64,000 bases of DNA from Shewanella sp. VB17 (GTDB lineage: Bacteria > Pseudomonadota > Gammaproteobacteria > Enterobacterales > Shewanellaceae). Below are positions 57,139-64,000 of the stretch, one piece after another; position 1 is the stretch's first letter; every line of letters begins with the position of its first letter. The notes below the pieces were generated by a model that did not search any database, was not told the origin of the DNA, and saw only the letters and a list, made by a program, of their open reading frames with translations. The stretch covers positions 992,001 to 1,056,000 of the forward strand of contig NZ_JABRVS010000001.1 of the NCBI RefSeq assembly GCF_013248905.1. Direction: 5' to 3'. Made by a program: the position numbers and the translations under genes.

Positions 57139-57305
57139 ATTAAATAAAAACTTGGACAATGATAATCCAAGACGGTAGCTAACTGAAATCTTTGCAGCAC
57201 TTCTAGGTTGAATGTGATTTTGAATAAGGGTGGATCGCATAAAAGATAAAAAATATTCCTGTCCTGCCTTTTATTTTTTAATACTACTGTTTAAAAGGAA
57301 GCAAC

Positions 57306-57503
57306 ATGAACGCACTTACTGGAGTTCTCGTCGAAGCACATAATAAGGGTATAGACATAGAAGTACTTACCAAAACTGTTTCTGGCGGGTTAATGGGCCT
57401 TGAAATATATGCCCCGGCTAGCGCGGAGCAAAAACCCAAAGAAGTTGATTCACTAAAAAGTGCATTAAGTGAAGCTCAAAGGTTAATCGCAATAAAAGCC
57501 TAA
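57306..57503 (+). CDS. Small protein of unknown function (65 residues)
   Basis: AAGGAAG lies six to twelve bases before the ATG, a good ribosome site. The product has no signal peptide or membrane segment; it has a hydrophobic N-terminal half (NALTGVLVEAHNKGIDIEV), Gly-rich middle (SGGLMGLEIYAP), and a polar, possibly helical C-terminus (KEVDSLKSALSEAQRLIAIKA, given by DSLKSALSEAQRL). I do not recognise a family. It precedes the HEPN-like gene by 173 bases on the same strand. Confidence 0.55.
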   Translation: MNALTGVLVEAHNKGIDIEVLTKTVSGGLMGLEIYAPASAEQKPKEVDSLKSALSEAQRLIAIKA

Positions 57504-57676
57504 CAAAACGGTCAATGAACGCCTTGAAGTGGCATAGTTAATTTGGCCACCTAAATAGAGGTGTTGTAATGTCAACGTCATAAAAGCTTTCGTTTGCTCG
57601 TTTCACAGGTGATACGAGACAAGTGATAAACGCGCAACGCACAAATACTAAGACGTAAACCACCTAGGAGGATGAA

Positions 57677-58975
57677 ATGGCATCTCCATTATCAGATCTT
57701 GATGAACTTGTTTTAAAATGTCGAGATCAAAAGGCTAAGAATTATATAAGAGAATCTGTTATCTGCTATAAAGCAGGCGCTTTTCGATCTGCAATCGTAT
57801 CAACATGGATTGCAGTGTCTTTTGATATCTTAGATAAATTAAAAGAGTTATCACTTGCTGGGGATCAAGAAGCTAAAAAACAGATTGAAAACTTTGAAAA
57901 GGCGAGAAGAATCGGCGATATTGCAAACTCCTTAAAGTTTGAAAGAGAGATCATAGCCGTTTGTAGAGATAAATTTGAATTAATATCACCTGTAGAGTTT
58001 ATCGACTTAGATCGATTACAAGAAGATAGAAATAGATGTGCTCATCCATCGATGACAGCAGATGGCGAGGTTTTCAATCCATCCGCTGAGCTGGCAAGAA
58101 TGCACATAAGGTCAGCCGTGGAGCATTTACTTCAATATCCGCCCGCTCAAGGTAAATATGCACTAGATTCTTTAACCTCAGAAGTTGAATCAGAGTATTT
58201 TCCAATAGATATCAAAAAAGCTGTTATTGCATTTGAAAACAGCCCGCTAAAGAAAGCGAGAGAGAGCCTCATACGAAATTTCGTTGTTGTGCTTTTGAAA
58301 AAGCTGATAAATGACGCTGAGGATACCAAGGAAATACTCCGAATCTCAGCAGCCCTTAATGCTATAGATATAATTCATAGGCAGATATATAGAAGCACTC
58401 TAGGACTAAAATTATCAAACATAGTTCGGCCCTTAGGAGATCAACATATTGATCGAATTACCCTCTTAATTAGTTTTTTTGAAGATATTTGGTCATACTT
58501 GGATGTTGACCTCCAGCAAAAATTTCAATCCTATGTTGAATTTTTGCCTGAGGATCAACTCGAAAATATAGGTCTATTTTTGTCAATTTCAGATTTGCAA
58601 AAAACCGCAGAAAAGCGATTACAGGAGACTACTATCGTAGAATTAAGTAATTCCTCCTTTTATAGACCACCTCTACAAGTAAGTGATCGAATTATTGAGT
58701 TATATTCGGAATCACTGAACTTTGAACAAGCAAATGACTTTGCCTTAACAGTCATAAGGTATGTAGGTGATTACAGCAAAGATCAAATACAACAAATAAT
58801 TAAGGCATGCAGCGAAAACGGACAAATAAGGTCTAGTTATGAGATAGGGACAGTAATCAACGCGCTCAGGAGAAATATTAATGTCGTTGATGAAGAACTG
58901 GATGGTTGGTTGATAGAGGTGGGTTTGAATAAATTCGCTAAATCAAAGAGGGAAAAGCCTGAGGTCGATGGTTAA
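57677..58975 (+). CDS. HEPN-like protein, candidate RNase/defence factor
   Basis: The 432-residue protein has TAGGAGG just before the ATG. Residues 20-125 resemble a HEPN domain: a helix YKAGAFRSAIVSTWIAVSFD (residues 31-50) and the catalytic-type motif RNRCAH (R118, N119, H123), which fits R-N-x-x-x-H of HEPN RNases. It is followed by PSMTADGEVF. The remaining about 300 residues are mostly helical with no recognised motif (LITLLISFFEDIWSYLDV-like segments), perhaps a sensor. There is no signal peptide or membrane segment. HEPN proteins act in toxin-antitoxin and anti-phage systems, but the function here is an inference from one motif and the repeat-bordered context. Confidence 0.7.
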   Translation: MASPLSDLDELVLKCRDQKAKNYIRESVICYKAGAFRSAIVSTWIAVSFDILDKLKELSLAGDQEAKKQIENFEKARRIGDIANSLKFEREIIAVCRDKFELISPVEFIDLDRLQEDRNRCAHPSMTADGEVFNPSAELARMHIRSAVEHLLQYPPAQGKYALDSLTSEVESEYFPIDIKKAVIAFENSPLKKARESLIRNFVVVLLKKLINDAEDTKEILRISAALNAIDIIHRQIYRSTLGLKLSNIVRPLGDQHIDRITLLISFFEDIWSYLDVDLQQKFQSYVEFLPEDQLENIGLFLSISDLQKTAEKRLQETTIVELSNSSFYRPPLQVSDRIIELYSESLNFEQANDFALTVIRYVGDYSKDQIQQIIKACSENGQIRSSYEIGTVINALRRNINVVDEELDGWLIEVGLNKFAKSKREKPEVDG

Positions 58976-59112
58976 CAAGATTGGACAAATTTGTCGTAGA
59001 GCGCGACGTTATCGAGCATACGATTGCCATATATTTCCTAATCAAAGAGTCATCGGCTAGAGTCCAAGCCATAAACGATTTCTGTCCATAATAGTGTTAG
59101 CAACCAAGAATC

Positions 59113-59254
59113 AAAATCGAAGAAACCATGCTTTGCTTTTACAGAGGTGTGAACCCGGCTGTGACCTTCCGTGGCAAGGATGCCACGGTAGAGTCCACAT
59201 GGATTGTGCTTGCGGCGTGTCACAGAAGTGTTTACACATAAGCCTGCTGCAAGC
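59113..59254 (-). repeat. Hairpin repeat R2 (inverted relative to R1)
   Basis: The core stem is CCGTGGC (59169-59175) with GCCACGG (59182-59188) around loop AAGGAT, the complement-strand equivalent of ATCCTT. The left end AATCGAAGAA and the right end with the GCCTGC block match R1 in reverse complement. Confidence 0.85.
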
Positions 59255-59400
59255 AATAAACACCAATGATGCTTTGGTTCATCAATAAGCCAATCAAACA
59301 CTAAACCTGCCCAATGAACCCAAGCTAAAAAGATATTTAAAACTTGTTATCCGACAAGTTAACCCATTTTTGTCCAAAACCGCGTTAGCAATCATAAAAT

Positions 59401-59541
59401 CTCAATCGAAGAAACAAGGCTTTGCTTTTAACAAAGGTGTAGATACGGCTGTGAGTTTCGGTTTCAAGGATGAAACCGTAAAGCGGCCATGGATGGCTTC
59501 ACAGCGTCTCGCAGAAGTGTCTACACATAGGCCCACGGCAG
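59401..59541 (-). repeat. Hairpin repeat R3 (inverted relative to R1)
   Basis: The core stem is CGGTTTC (59459-59465) with GAAACCG (59472-59478) around loop AAGGAT. The CAATCGAAGAAAC left end and the GTGTCTACACATAGGCC region match R2 directly and R1 in reverse complement. Confidence 0.85.
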
Positions 59542-59753
59542 GTGATTAATAAAATTTGAAACTTTGGCCATCAATAAGCCAATCAAACACCCAACCTGCC
59601 CAATGAACCCAACCAAAAGATATTTAAAACTTGTTATCCGACAAATTAACTCATTTTTGTCCAAAATCATCTTAGCCAATGGATGTATCTTTGCTCTGCG
59701 TTCAATCATTTTTCAGGCAATTCATAGCAGAGATAAATATCGTAAAACGGCTC

Positions 59754-59776
59754 CTTGTTAAAGCAAGATAGTAATG
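59754..59776. repeat. 23-bp direct repeat, right copy
   Basis: Identical to 56533-56555. It marks the right side of the islet, 3.2 kb away from the left copy and in the same orientation. Confidence 0.93.
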
Positions 59777-59875
59777 TCCCATCACTCTCCAAAGTAGAGA
59801 TGTGAAGTCGTATTAGGTTAAATCTGTAATGAGAACTAAATGTGTACAATTATAAGGTTTTATCATTCTTTAGTG

Positions 59876-59903
59876 TTGTGCTTCACTATTTTAAGTGTAT
59901 ATT
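59876..59903 (+). promoter_or_regulatory. Promoter-like pair upstream of the 76-residue gene
   Basis: TTGTGC (59876-59881) and TATATT (59898-59903) are separated by 16 bases. The leader to the ATG at 60041 is about 130 bases and contains a stem TGTGAAG (59969-59975) with CTTCACA (59989-59995). Confidence 0.45.
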
Positions 59904-60040
59904 CATAAAAAATATGTTGCTTTCTTGGGGTGGGAGTCGCCCCTCCTTGTGAAGTCTCAGCACTTGGGTGTGAAGATATCTATTGGTCCTTCACAAATAG
60001 CGATCTAAAATCATTTAACAAAAATTGAAGGCGTTTTACT

Positions 60041-60271
60041 ATGTTTGCAAACGAAGTTGATTGTAGGGTATATCCATATCACCCAGACTGTAGGGGTATT
60101 ATTGATGTTGTAGAAGAAGGACATGAACTCCTCGGTGCTGGCAAGGATCAGGTTTTGGGATTGCTAGCCGACGATAAAGCTCAGATCATAAGTTTCATTA
60201 CAACTCATGCTGATTCAGAACTTATATCTACACTTCATAGCTTGGTATTTTCTTTCGGGATTATTGGATAG
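60041..60271 (+). CDS. Small protein of unknown function (76 residues)
   Basis: GAAGG lies about ten bases upstream of the ATG and a promoter-like pair with a hairpin leader precedes it, which supports expression. The product has two Cys near the N-terminus (VDCRVYPYHPDCRG), an acidic middle (VVEEGHELLGAGKDQ) and a hydrophobic end (LVFSFGIIG). No signal peptide, clear membrane segment or family was recognised. It stands alone. Confidence 0.5.
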   Translation: MFANEVDCRVYPYHPDCRGIIDVVEEGHELLGAGKDQVLGLLADDKAQIISFITTHADSELISTLHSLVFSFGIIG

Positions 60272-60796
60272 ATAGAACAATCATTGGCCGGTCTATGGGT
60301 CAGCTTGTTTTGGTTATTGGTTCTGTCGCAAACTAAAAATTTACAGCTATAAATTGAGAGAACGGACTTCCTCAAACACAACTCGGCTGCTAAAGAATAA
60401 AATTGTTCTTTATTCAGCCTAGTATGACATTGTCACACCTTACTTTTATGGTGTGATCTTTCGTCCTCGTAAATGCTCCTGATTTTATCAATATAGTGTC
60501 TATTAAACATGATGGTTACTGTGTGCATAACGACTTTAGTATTCAGTTAAGATAAGGGGTTAACATACTAAAAATACACATTAATTAGGCCAAGTGTGGA
60601 CGTTATTGAGTGCTCAGTAATGGGCCGATTTTGCCACTGTGCTAGTTGAATTAAAAATACACTTCACAGAAGTATGCAGCTCAAGTAAAACGGTGTATTC
60701 TTGCTGCTGTGCAATTCAAAAATAGGTCTACATTTTTCACAGCTAAGTAGCGATTAAGTTTTGGCTTACCATTACTTTTTATAAAAAGGATTTTAA
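60272..60796. other. Gene-free stretch before the MFS gene
   Basis: No credible gene. A 7-bp hairpin TCACACC (60433-60439) with GGTGTGA (60450-60456), followed by TCTTTCG, could end the transcript of the 76-residue gene. The last 80 bases are AT-rich and hold an AAAGGA ribosome site for the MFS gene. Confidence 0.45.
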
Positions 60797-62050
60797 TTGA
60801 ATAAAAATATATTTCTATTATGGCAAGGTCAATTAATCAGTCAATTAGGTACTCAAGCTTATTTGATAGTAATGATGTTTTGGCTTATGGATAATACAGG
60901 CTTATCGGTATTGATGAGTCTAATGTTAACATTATCTATATTACCTAATTTATTTTTTGGCCCTATTGCTGGTGTCATCGCTGACCAATTCTCAAGAAAA
61001 AAAATAATAATAGTGACTGATCTGATTCGGGGTATGACTGTTCTTTTTTTATCTATAATGATTTTTAGCGAGTATGCTAATCAGACGTTAATTGTTGTGC
61101 TTTTTACGATAGTATCTTTTATTAATGGAATATCGAAGGCTTTCTTTCAACCTGCCATTGATGCATTTATTCCTGATCTTGTTGCTACTGAAAAGCTTTC
61201 TAAAACAGTTGCATTTTTTCAATCATCAACTCAATGTACAAATATAGTAGGTCAAGCAATTGGGGGAGTACTTTATCGTGTATTAGGTGCTCCAGTGTTA
61301 CTTTTTTTAGATGCTATTTCTTATTTTATATCTGCTTTTAGTGAGTCATTTATTAAACATGATCCTAAATTTATTGAAAGAAAAGACAATGGGAAAATTG
61401 GATATGAACAACATAAATCACATCTAATCGATGGACTTAATTATGTTAAAGGTAATAAAGGTATGTTTCAAAGCATGCTCTTTGCGTCTTCTGTCAATTT
61501 TTTCATTGCTCCTATTATGTTGCTTTTACCATTTTATGTGACAGAGCAACTATTGGAAGGGTCACAATGGTATGGATTTTTATTAGCAGCTATGGCGTTT
61601 GGTAGTATTTTTGGGTATTGGATTTCAGCAAGAATAAATGTGGATGGTCATCGGCGATCTGCTGTAATGTTTGGCGCCATGATTTTGCTTTCGTGTGGTG
61701 TAATGTTACTTAGTTACAGTCTTTTACCTTACCTTTCATTTGTTGCTTTGTTTATCGTTGGATTAAGTTTCGGTATATTTAATCTCCAAGCAATGACATT
61801 GTTTCAAACAAAGACCCCTACGCAACTTCGTGGACGAGTGATGAGTCTTTTAATGACTATGTGTAGTGCACTATTACCTATAGGTTTAGTCGTTAGTGGT
61901 GGCTTGGGTGCTCTGACTAATAATGATACTCAATTTATTTTTAGCTTGTCTTCTGTCAGTATTTCGATACTGTCAATCATTACAACTTTCAATACAGATA
62001 TTAAAAGCTTTATATTTAATGCTGAAGTAAGCGATGTGTGTGTTGCTTAA
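60797..62050 (+). CDS. MFS exporter (MFS_3/EntS-like)
   Basis: The 417-residue product starts at a TTG with AAAGGA seven bases before it; the start gives MNKNIFLLWQGQLISQLGTQAY, the normal MFS_3 beginning (LWxGQxxSxxGT). About 12 membrane segments and the loop motif GVIADQFSRKKI between segments 2 and 3 are visible. Such proteins export siderophores, peptides or drugs; no substrate gene is near. The next gene is 180 bases downstream. Confidence 0.88.
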   Translation: MNKNIFLLWQGQLISQLGTQAYLIVMMFWLMDNTGLSVLMSLMLTLSILPNLFFGPIAGVIADQFSRKKIIIVTDLIRGMTVLFLSIMIFSEYANQTLIVVLFTIVSFINGISKAFFQPAIDAFIPDLVATEKLSKTVAFFQSSTQCTNIVGQAIGGVLYRVLGAPVLLFLDAISYFISAFSESFIKHDPKFIERKDNGKIGYEQHKSHLIDGLNYVKGNKGMFQSMLFASSVNFFIAPIMLLLPFYVTEQLLEGSQWYGFLLAAMAFGSIFGYWISARINVDGHRRSAVMFGAMILLSCGVMLLSYSLLPYLSFVALFIVGLSFGIFNLQAMTLFQTKTPTQLRGRVMSLLMTMCSALLPIGLVVSGGLGALTNNDTQFIFSLSSVSISILSIITTFNTDIKSFIFNAEVSDVCVA

Positions 62051-62230
62051 TGAATCATGGGTGAGCTTGTGTGCTAAATAGATAACGATTTAACGTGATA
62101 GCTAAATCTGCTCTACTCTTTTTAAATTACCCTACTTAATCTCAAAATTAGATTAGGACGTTCGTTATTAATCATGTTTGCTGGGTTTTATTTCATGTTA
62201 TAAATACACCAATTCTAATCAGGGTATTTT

Positions 62231-62746
62231 ATGATGAATAAACTTTTACTTACCACTTTATTGTTAGCGTCAACTGGTCTTAGTGCAGAAAATCTTTCTG
62301 TTAACATGAAAGATTTAAATTCAGGCGAAATAGTTGGCCGTATATTGATAGCACAAAGTGACTACGGTGTAGTTTTTACTCCACAGTTATCAGGTTTACC
62401 AGCAGGTTTGCATGGGTTTCATGTACATGTAAACCCATCGTGTGAGACTTCAGAAAAAAATAATCAAACAATTTTAGGTGGCGCAGCGGGGGGGCATTAT
62501 GATCCTACTAAAACAGGCCAACATGGATATCCATGGTCTAACAATAATCATTTAGGCGATTTACCTCCCTTGTACGTGGATATGAATGGCAATGCTGTAC
62601 AGCCAGTATCTTCTCCTCGGATTAAGCTTACTGATTTATCAGGCCGAGCGTTAATGATACATGCTGGCGGTGATAATCATGCTGATCATCCCCAAGCATT
62701 AGGTGGCGGAGGTGCACGCTTGGTGTGTGGTGTTATTCAACCCTAG
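62231..62746 (+). CDS. sodC: Periplasmic Cu/Zn superoxide dismutase
   Basis: SodC turns periplasmic superoxide into peroxide and oxygen. The 171-residue product has a signal peptide ending near GLSA, the copper ligands in HGFHVHVNPSC, the zinc-loop HYDPTKTGQHG and the later DNHADHP. Two Cys (PSC and LVCG) can form the family disulfide. Two ATG codons open the gene; both give a signal peptide. It is convergent with the DMT gene through a strong hairpin. Confidence 0.97.
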   Translation: MMNKLLLTTLLLASTGLSAENLSVNMKDLNSGEIVGRILIAQSDYGVVFTPQLSGLPAGLHGFHVHVNPSCETSEKNNQTILGGAAGGHYDPTKTGQHGYPWSNNNHLGDLPPLYVDMNGNAVQPVSSPRIKLTDLSGRALMIHAGGDNHADHPQALGGGGARLVCGVIQP

Positions 62747-62805
62747 ATCTCAGTAATAAGCTATAAAAGATATCCGCTATTCCTGAGTTCAGGTTAATAG
62801 GGTCA

Positions 62806-62841
62806 ATGCACATATGATTGTTTAGAAAGTCATATGTGCAT
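62806..62841. terminator. Bidirectional hairpin between sodC and the DMT gene
   Basis: ATGCACATATGA (62806-62817) and TCATATGTGCAT (62830-62841) are exact 12-bp reverse complements with a 12-base loop, in the spacer between two convergent genes. No T tracts are present, so termination is inferred from position. Confidence 0.6.
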
Positions 62842-62852
62842 AAGCAAGTCAT

Positions 62853-63761
62853 TTATCCCATTGTTGTTGAGGTATCGTATTTATTTTTAATCATTTTCTC
62901 TTTTATTATCAGTATTATTTGTGGCATCAGCGAGGTTAAAATCATACTTGCCATCAATAGATATTGAGTGAGAGTGAAAGCTTCATTTAATAGCAACATG
63001 CCTGAAACTATCCCTGCTACTGGGTTAGCTATTCCACCAAAGGTAAAGTCTACTACGCTCATTCTTTGCAATAACCAAACATACAGACTGTAACCTAAGG
63101 CGGTATTGAGTAGTATTATCCATAGTAGTCCGGCGGCATTATTTTGGCTGAATTCGTCAACTACTTTTATGTAAGCGGCCGGTGAATAAAAAGAGTGACA
63201 TAAAACCGCTATTGAAAGTAAGCTGCCACCTATGATTAATTGCCAGCTTAAAATTGTCCACCAATGGAGGCGATCGCCTAAAGATTTAGTGATGCGACTG
63301 CCGATAATAATGCACATTATGGCAGCTAGCATAGCGAGTAAGCCTATAAGATTGAGAGAGATTGAGCTGGGATCAAATAAAAACCAAGCCAGTACAATTA
63401 ATAGACCTGCAAAAAAAGCCTGCACTGGATTAGGCTTACCCCCGCTGACAGCCCAATGAAAGAGCATGGCAAAAACTGGAACACAGAGCATACCCACACC
63501 TGAGATTGCAGCTGGTAATGTCTGGGCCATGATAAAAATAAAGCTAAAGAAAGCGGCAATATTAATGGCGCCAAGACGACATAATACCCACCAGTCCTGT
63601 TTTTTCAGAAAAGTGGGTTTAATAGCAAATAGCAGCAATCCAGCAGGTAATGCACGTAGTGCGCCCAATAATAAAGGAGGCCAATCAGTTAACGAAAACT
63701 GGCTGACAGCGTATGTGGTACCCCAGAAAAAAGCAGGGATCATGGCAAGTAGAATATTCAT
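62853..63761 (-). CDS. EamA/DMT-family transporter
   Basis: The 302-residue product has ten predicted membrane segments arranged as two EamA repeats, about residues 2-135 and 150-285, with the family pattern WGTTYAVSQF near the start and GGIANPVAGIVSGMLLLNEAFT in the second half (given by NPVAGIVSGMLLLNE). Such proteins export amino acids, amines or other metabolites. It is divergent from a MarR-type gene, with 124 bases between the starts, and the shared region has repeated octamers, so it is probably the regulated target. Confidence 0.88.
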   Translation of the reverse strand: MNILLAMIPAFFWGTTYAVSQFSLTDWPPLLLGALRALPAGLLLFAIKPTFLKKQDWWVLCRLGAINIAAFFSFIFIMAQTLPAAISGVGMLCVPVFAMLFHWAVSGGKPNPVQAFFAGLLIVLAWFLFDPSSISLNLIGLLAMLAAIMCIIIGSRITKSLGDRLHWWTILSWQLIIGGSLLSIAVLCHSFYSPAAYIKVVDEFSQNNAAGLLWIILLNTALGYSLYVWLLQRMSVVDFTFGGIANPVAGIVSGMLLLNEAFTLTQYLLMASMILTSLMPQIILIIKEKMIKNKYDTSTTMG

Positions 63762-63775
63762 TAATGTCTTATGTA

Positions 63776-63851
63776 AAGTATCTTCGCGTTAAGTTACTTT
63801 TAGTCTGCGCCAGATACTTGTTATTGTAAAGTATCTTTTTATCAAGTATCT
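63776..63851. promoter_or_regulatory. Candidate MarR operator array
   Basis: AAGTATCT occurs at 63776-63783, 63829-63836 and 63844-63851, and its reverse complement AGATACTT at 63812-63819. The pair at 63812-63836 is a perfect inverted repeat with a nine-base spacer, a normal MarR-dimer geometry. It lies between the divergent EamA and MarR genes. Confidence 0.7.
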
Positions 63852-63885
63852 TTTTATTAAGATTTTAATTGAAGATGAAATAATA

Positions 63886-64000
63886 ATGCCTAACCATACA
63901 CCAGAGGGTCTAGATAGCGTCGATAATGTCGTTGAGCAATGGGCTAAAGAGAAACCTCAACTTGACACTTTATCAATGGCTTCAATGGGACGATTAGCAC
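63886..64000 (+). CDS. MarR-family transcriptional regulator, 3' truncated by window edge
   Basis: The ATG at 63886 opens a frame with 38 complete codons to the window end without a stop. The visible part contains VEQWAKEKPQLDTLSMASMGRLA, which matches the start of MarR-family proteins (EQWxxExPxLDxxxMxxxGRL). It is divergent from the EamA transporter and lies just next to the octamer array, so it is the likely regulator of both genes. Confidence 0.82.
   Translation, partial: MPNHTPEGLDSVDNVVEQWAKEKPQLDTLSMASMGRLA

Larger units (their letters stand above)
56327..57305. other. Repeat-rich gene-free stretch at the left side of the islet
   Basis: Several short open frames here lie inside repeats and are not believed to be genes. 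The stretch holds the left 23-bp direct repeat (56533-56555), the left inverted hairpin repeat (56711-56855), a 39-bp direct repeat (56817-56855 and 57016-57054), a GCCCC/GGGGC interrupted inverted repeat near 56896-56936, and copy B of the 76-bp repeat (57063-57138). AAGGAAG at about 57296 is the ribosome site for the next small gene. Confidence 0.6.
59094..59671. repeat. Tandem duplication of a ~288-bp unit
   Basis: The two units (about 59094-59383 and 59382-59671) are direct repeats. The most similar part, 59280-59377 against 59568-59664, is about 93% identical by hand count, including AAGATATTTAAAACTTGTTA. Each unit contains one hairpin repeat (R2 or R3) followed by that conserved tail. 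Confidence 0.8.
58976..60040. other. Repeat-rich gene-free stretch at the right side of the islet
   Basis: Short open frames in both strands coincide with repeats and have no good ribosome sites. The stretch holds R2 and R3, the surrounding 288-bp tandem duplication (59094-59671), the right 23-bp direct repeat (59754-59776) and a promoter-like pair with a structured leader before the 76-residue gene. Confidence 0.55.

Noticed and set aside
57495..57660. GCCTAACAAA at the end of the 65-residue gene looked like the start of an integron attC site.
   Set aside because: No matching GTTRRRY core and no long imperfect palindrome are present before the next gene, and no integrase is visible.
59050..59761. 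Short frames on both strands in the right part of the islet.
   Set aside because: They coincide with R2, R3 and the tandem units, without ribosome sites.

Overview
The window looks like a chromosome segment of a marine gammaproteobacterium, most likely Shewanella or a close relative. The evidence is a complete mannose-sensitive haemagglutinin (MSHA) type IV pilus locus placed directly before mreBCD-maf-rng-yhdP-nitrilase-tldD. A second conserved block, priA-argS-ftsN-hslVU-DUF971, lies upstream on the opposite strand. No tRNA, rRNA, insertion sequence transposase, phage module or CRISPR array was seen.

Layout. 1-5.5 kb is accessory: the end of an amidohydrolase, a decayed GFA-family gene, a secreted GH18-like protein and a secreted LVIVD-repeat protein. 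5.6-12.9 kb (minus strand) is housekeeping: DUF971, HslU, HslV behind a good sigma-32 promoter, FtsN-like SPOR protein, ArgS and PriA. 13.3-15.4 kb holds rpmE with a promoter and structured leader, then a malic enzyme. 15.5-35.7 kb is csrD/mshH plus mshI to mshQ, nearly all overlapping or tightly spaced. The main breaks are before mshI, before mshA and after mshA, where a perfect 14-bp stem-loop separates the major pilin from the minor pilins. 36-47.2 kb is mreB, mreC, mreD, maf, rng, yhdP, a nitrilase-family amidase and tldD. 47.3-52.1 kb is an efflux-type operon (TolC-like, HlyD-like and two ABC-2 permeases, the first frameshifted) with no ATPase gene beside it. 52.1-56.3 kb (minus) holds an Ig-like lipoprotein, yjgA/darP and a two-domain rhodanese.

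56.4-60.3 kb is the most unusual part: an islet with a HEPN-like protein and small unknown proteins. It is bordered by 23-bp exact direct repeats and, inside these, by roughly 140-bp repeats in inverted orientation (one copy left, two tandem copies right). The core of each repeat is a 7-bp stem whose sequence differs in every copy while pairing is kept, around a near-constant six-base loop. A separate 76-bp repeat occurs in this islet and again at 3.5 kb. 60.8-64 kb holds an MFS exporter, a periplasmic Cu/Zn superoxide dismutase, a DMT exporter and a divergent MarR regulator whose shared intergenic region has repeated octamers that look like operators.

How the genes work together. The MSHA block has inner-membrane assembly proteins (MshI, PilN-like, MshJ, MshG), a c-di-GMP-responsive extension ATPase (MshE), a secretin with partners (MshL, MshM, MshN, MshK), major pilin MshA, minor pilins and a very large tip or surface protein MshQ. 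The mre block governs rod shape, and yhdP, tldD and ftsN serve the envelope. All functions are inferred from sequence; no searches were run, and repeat identities were counted by hand.
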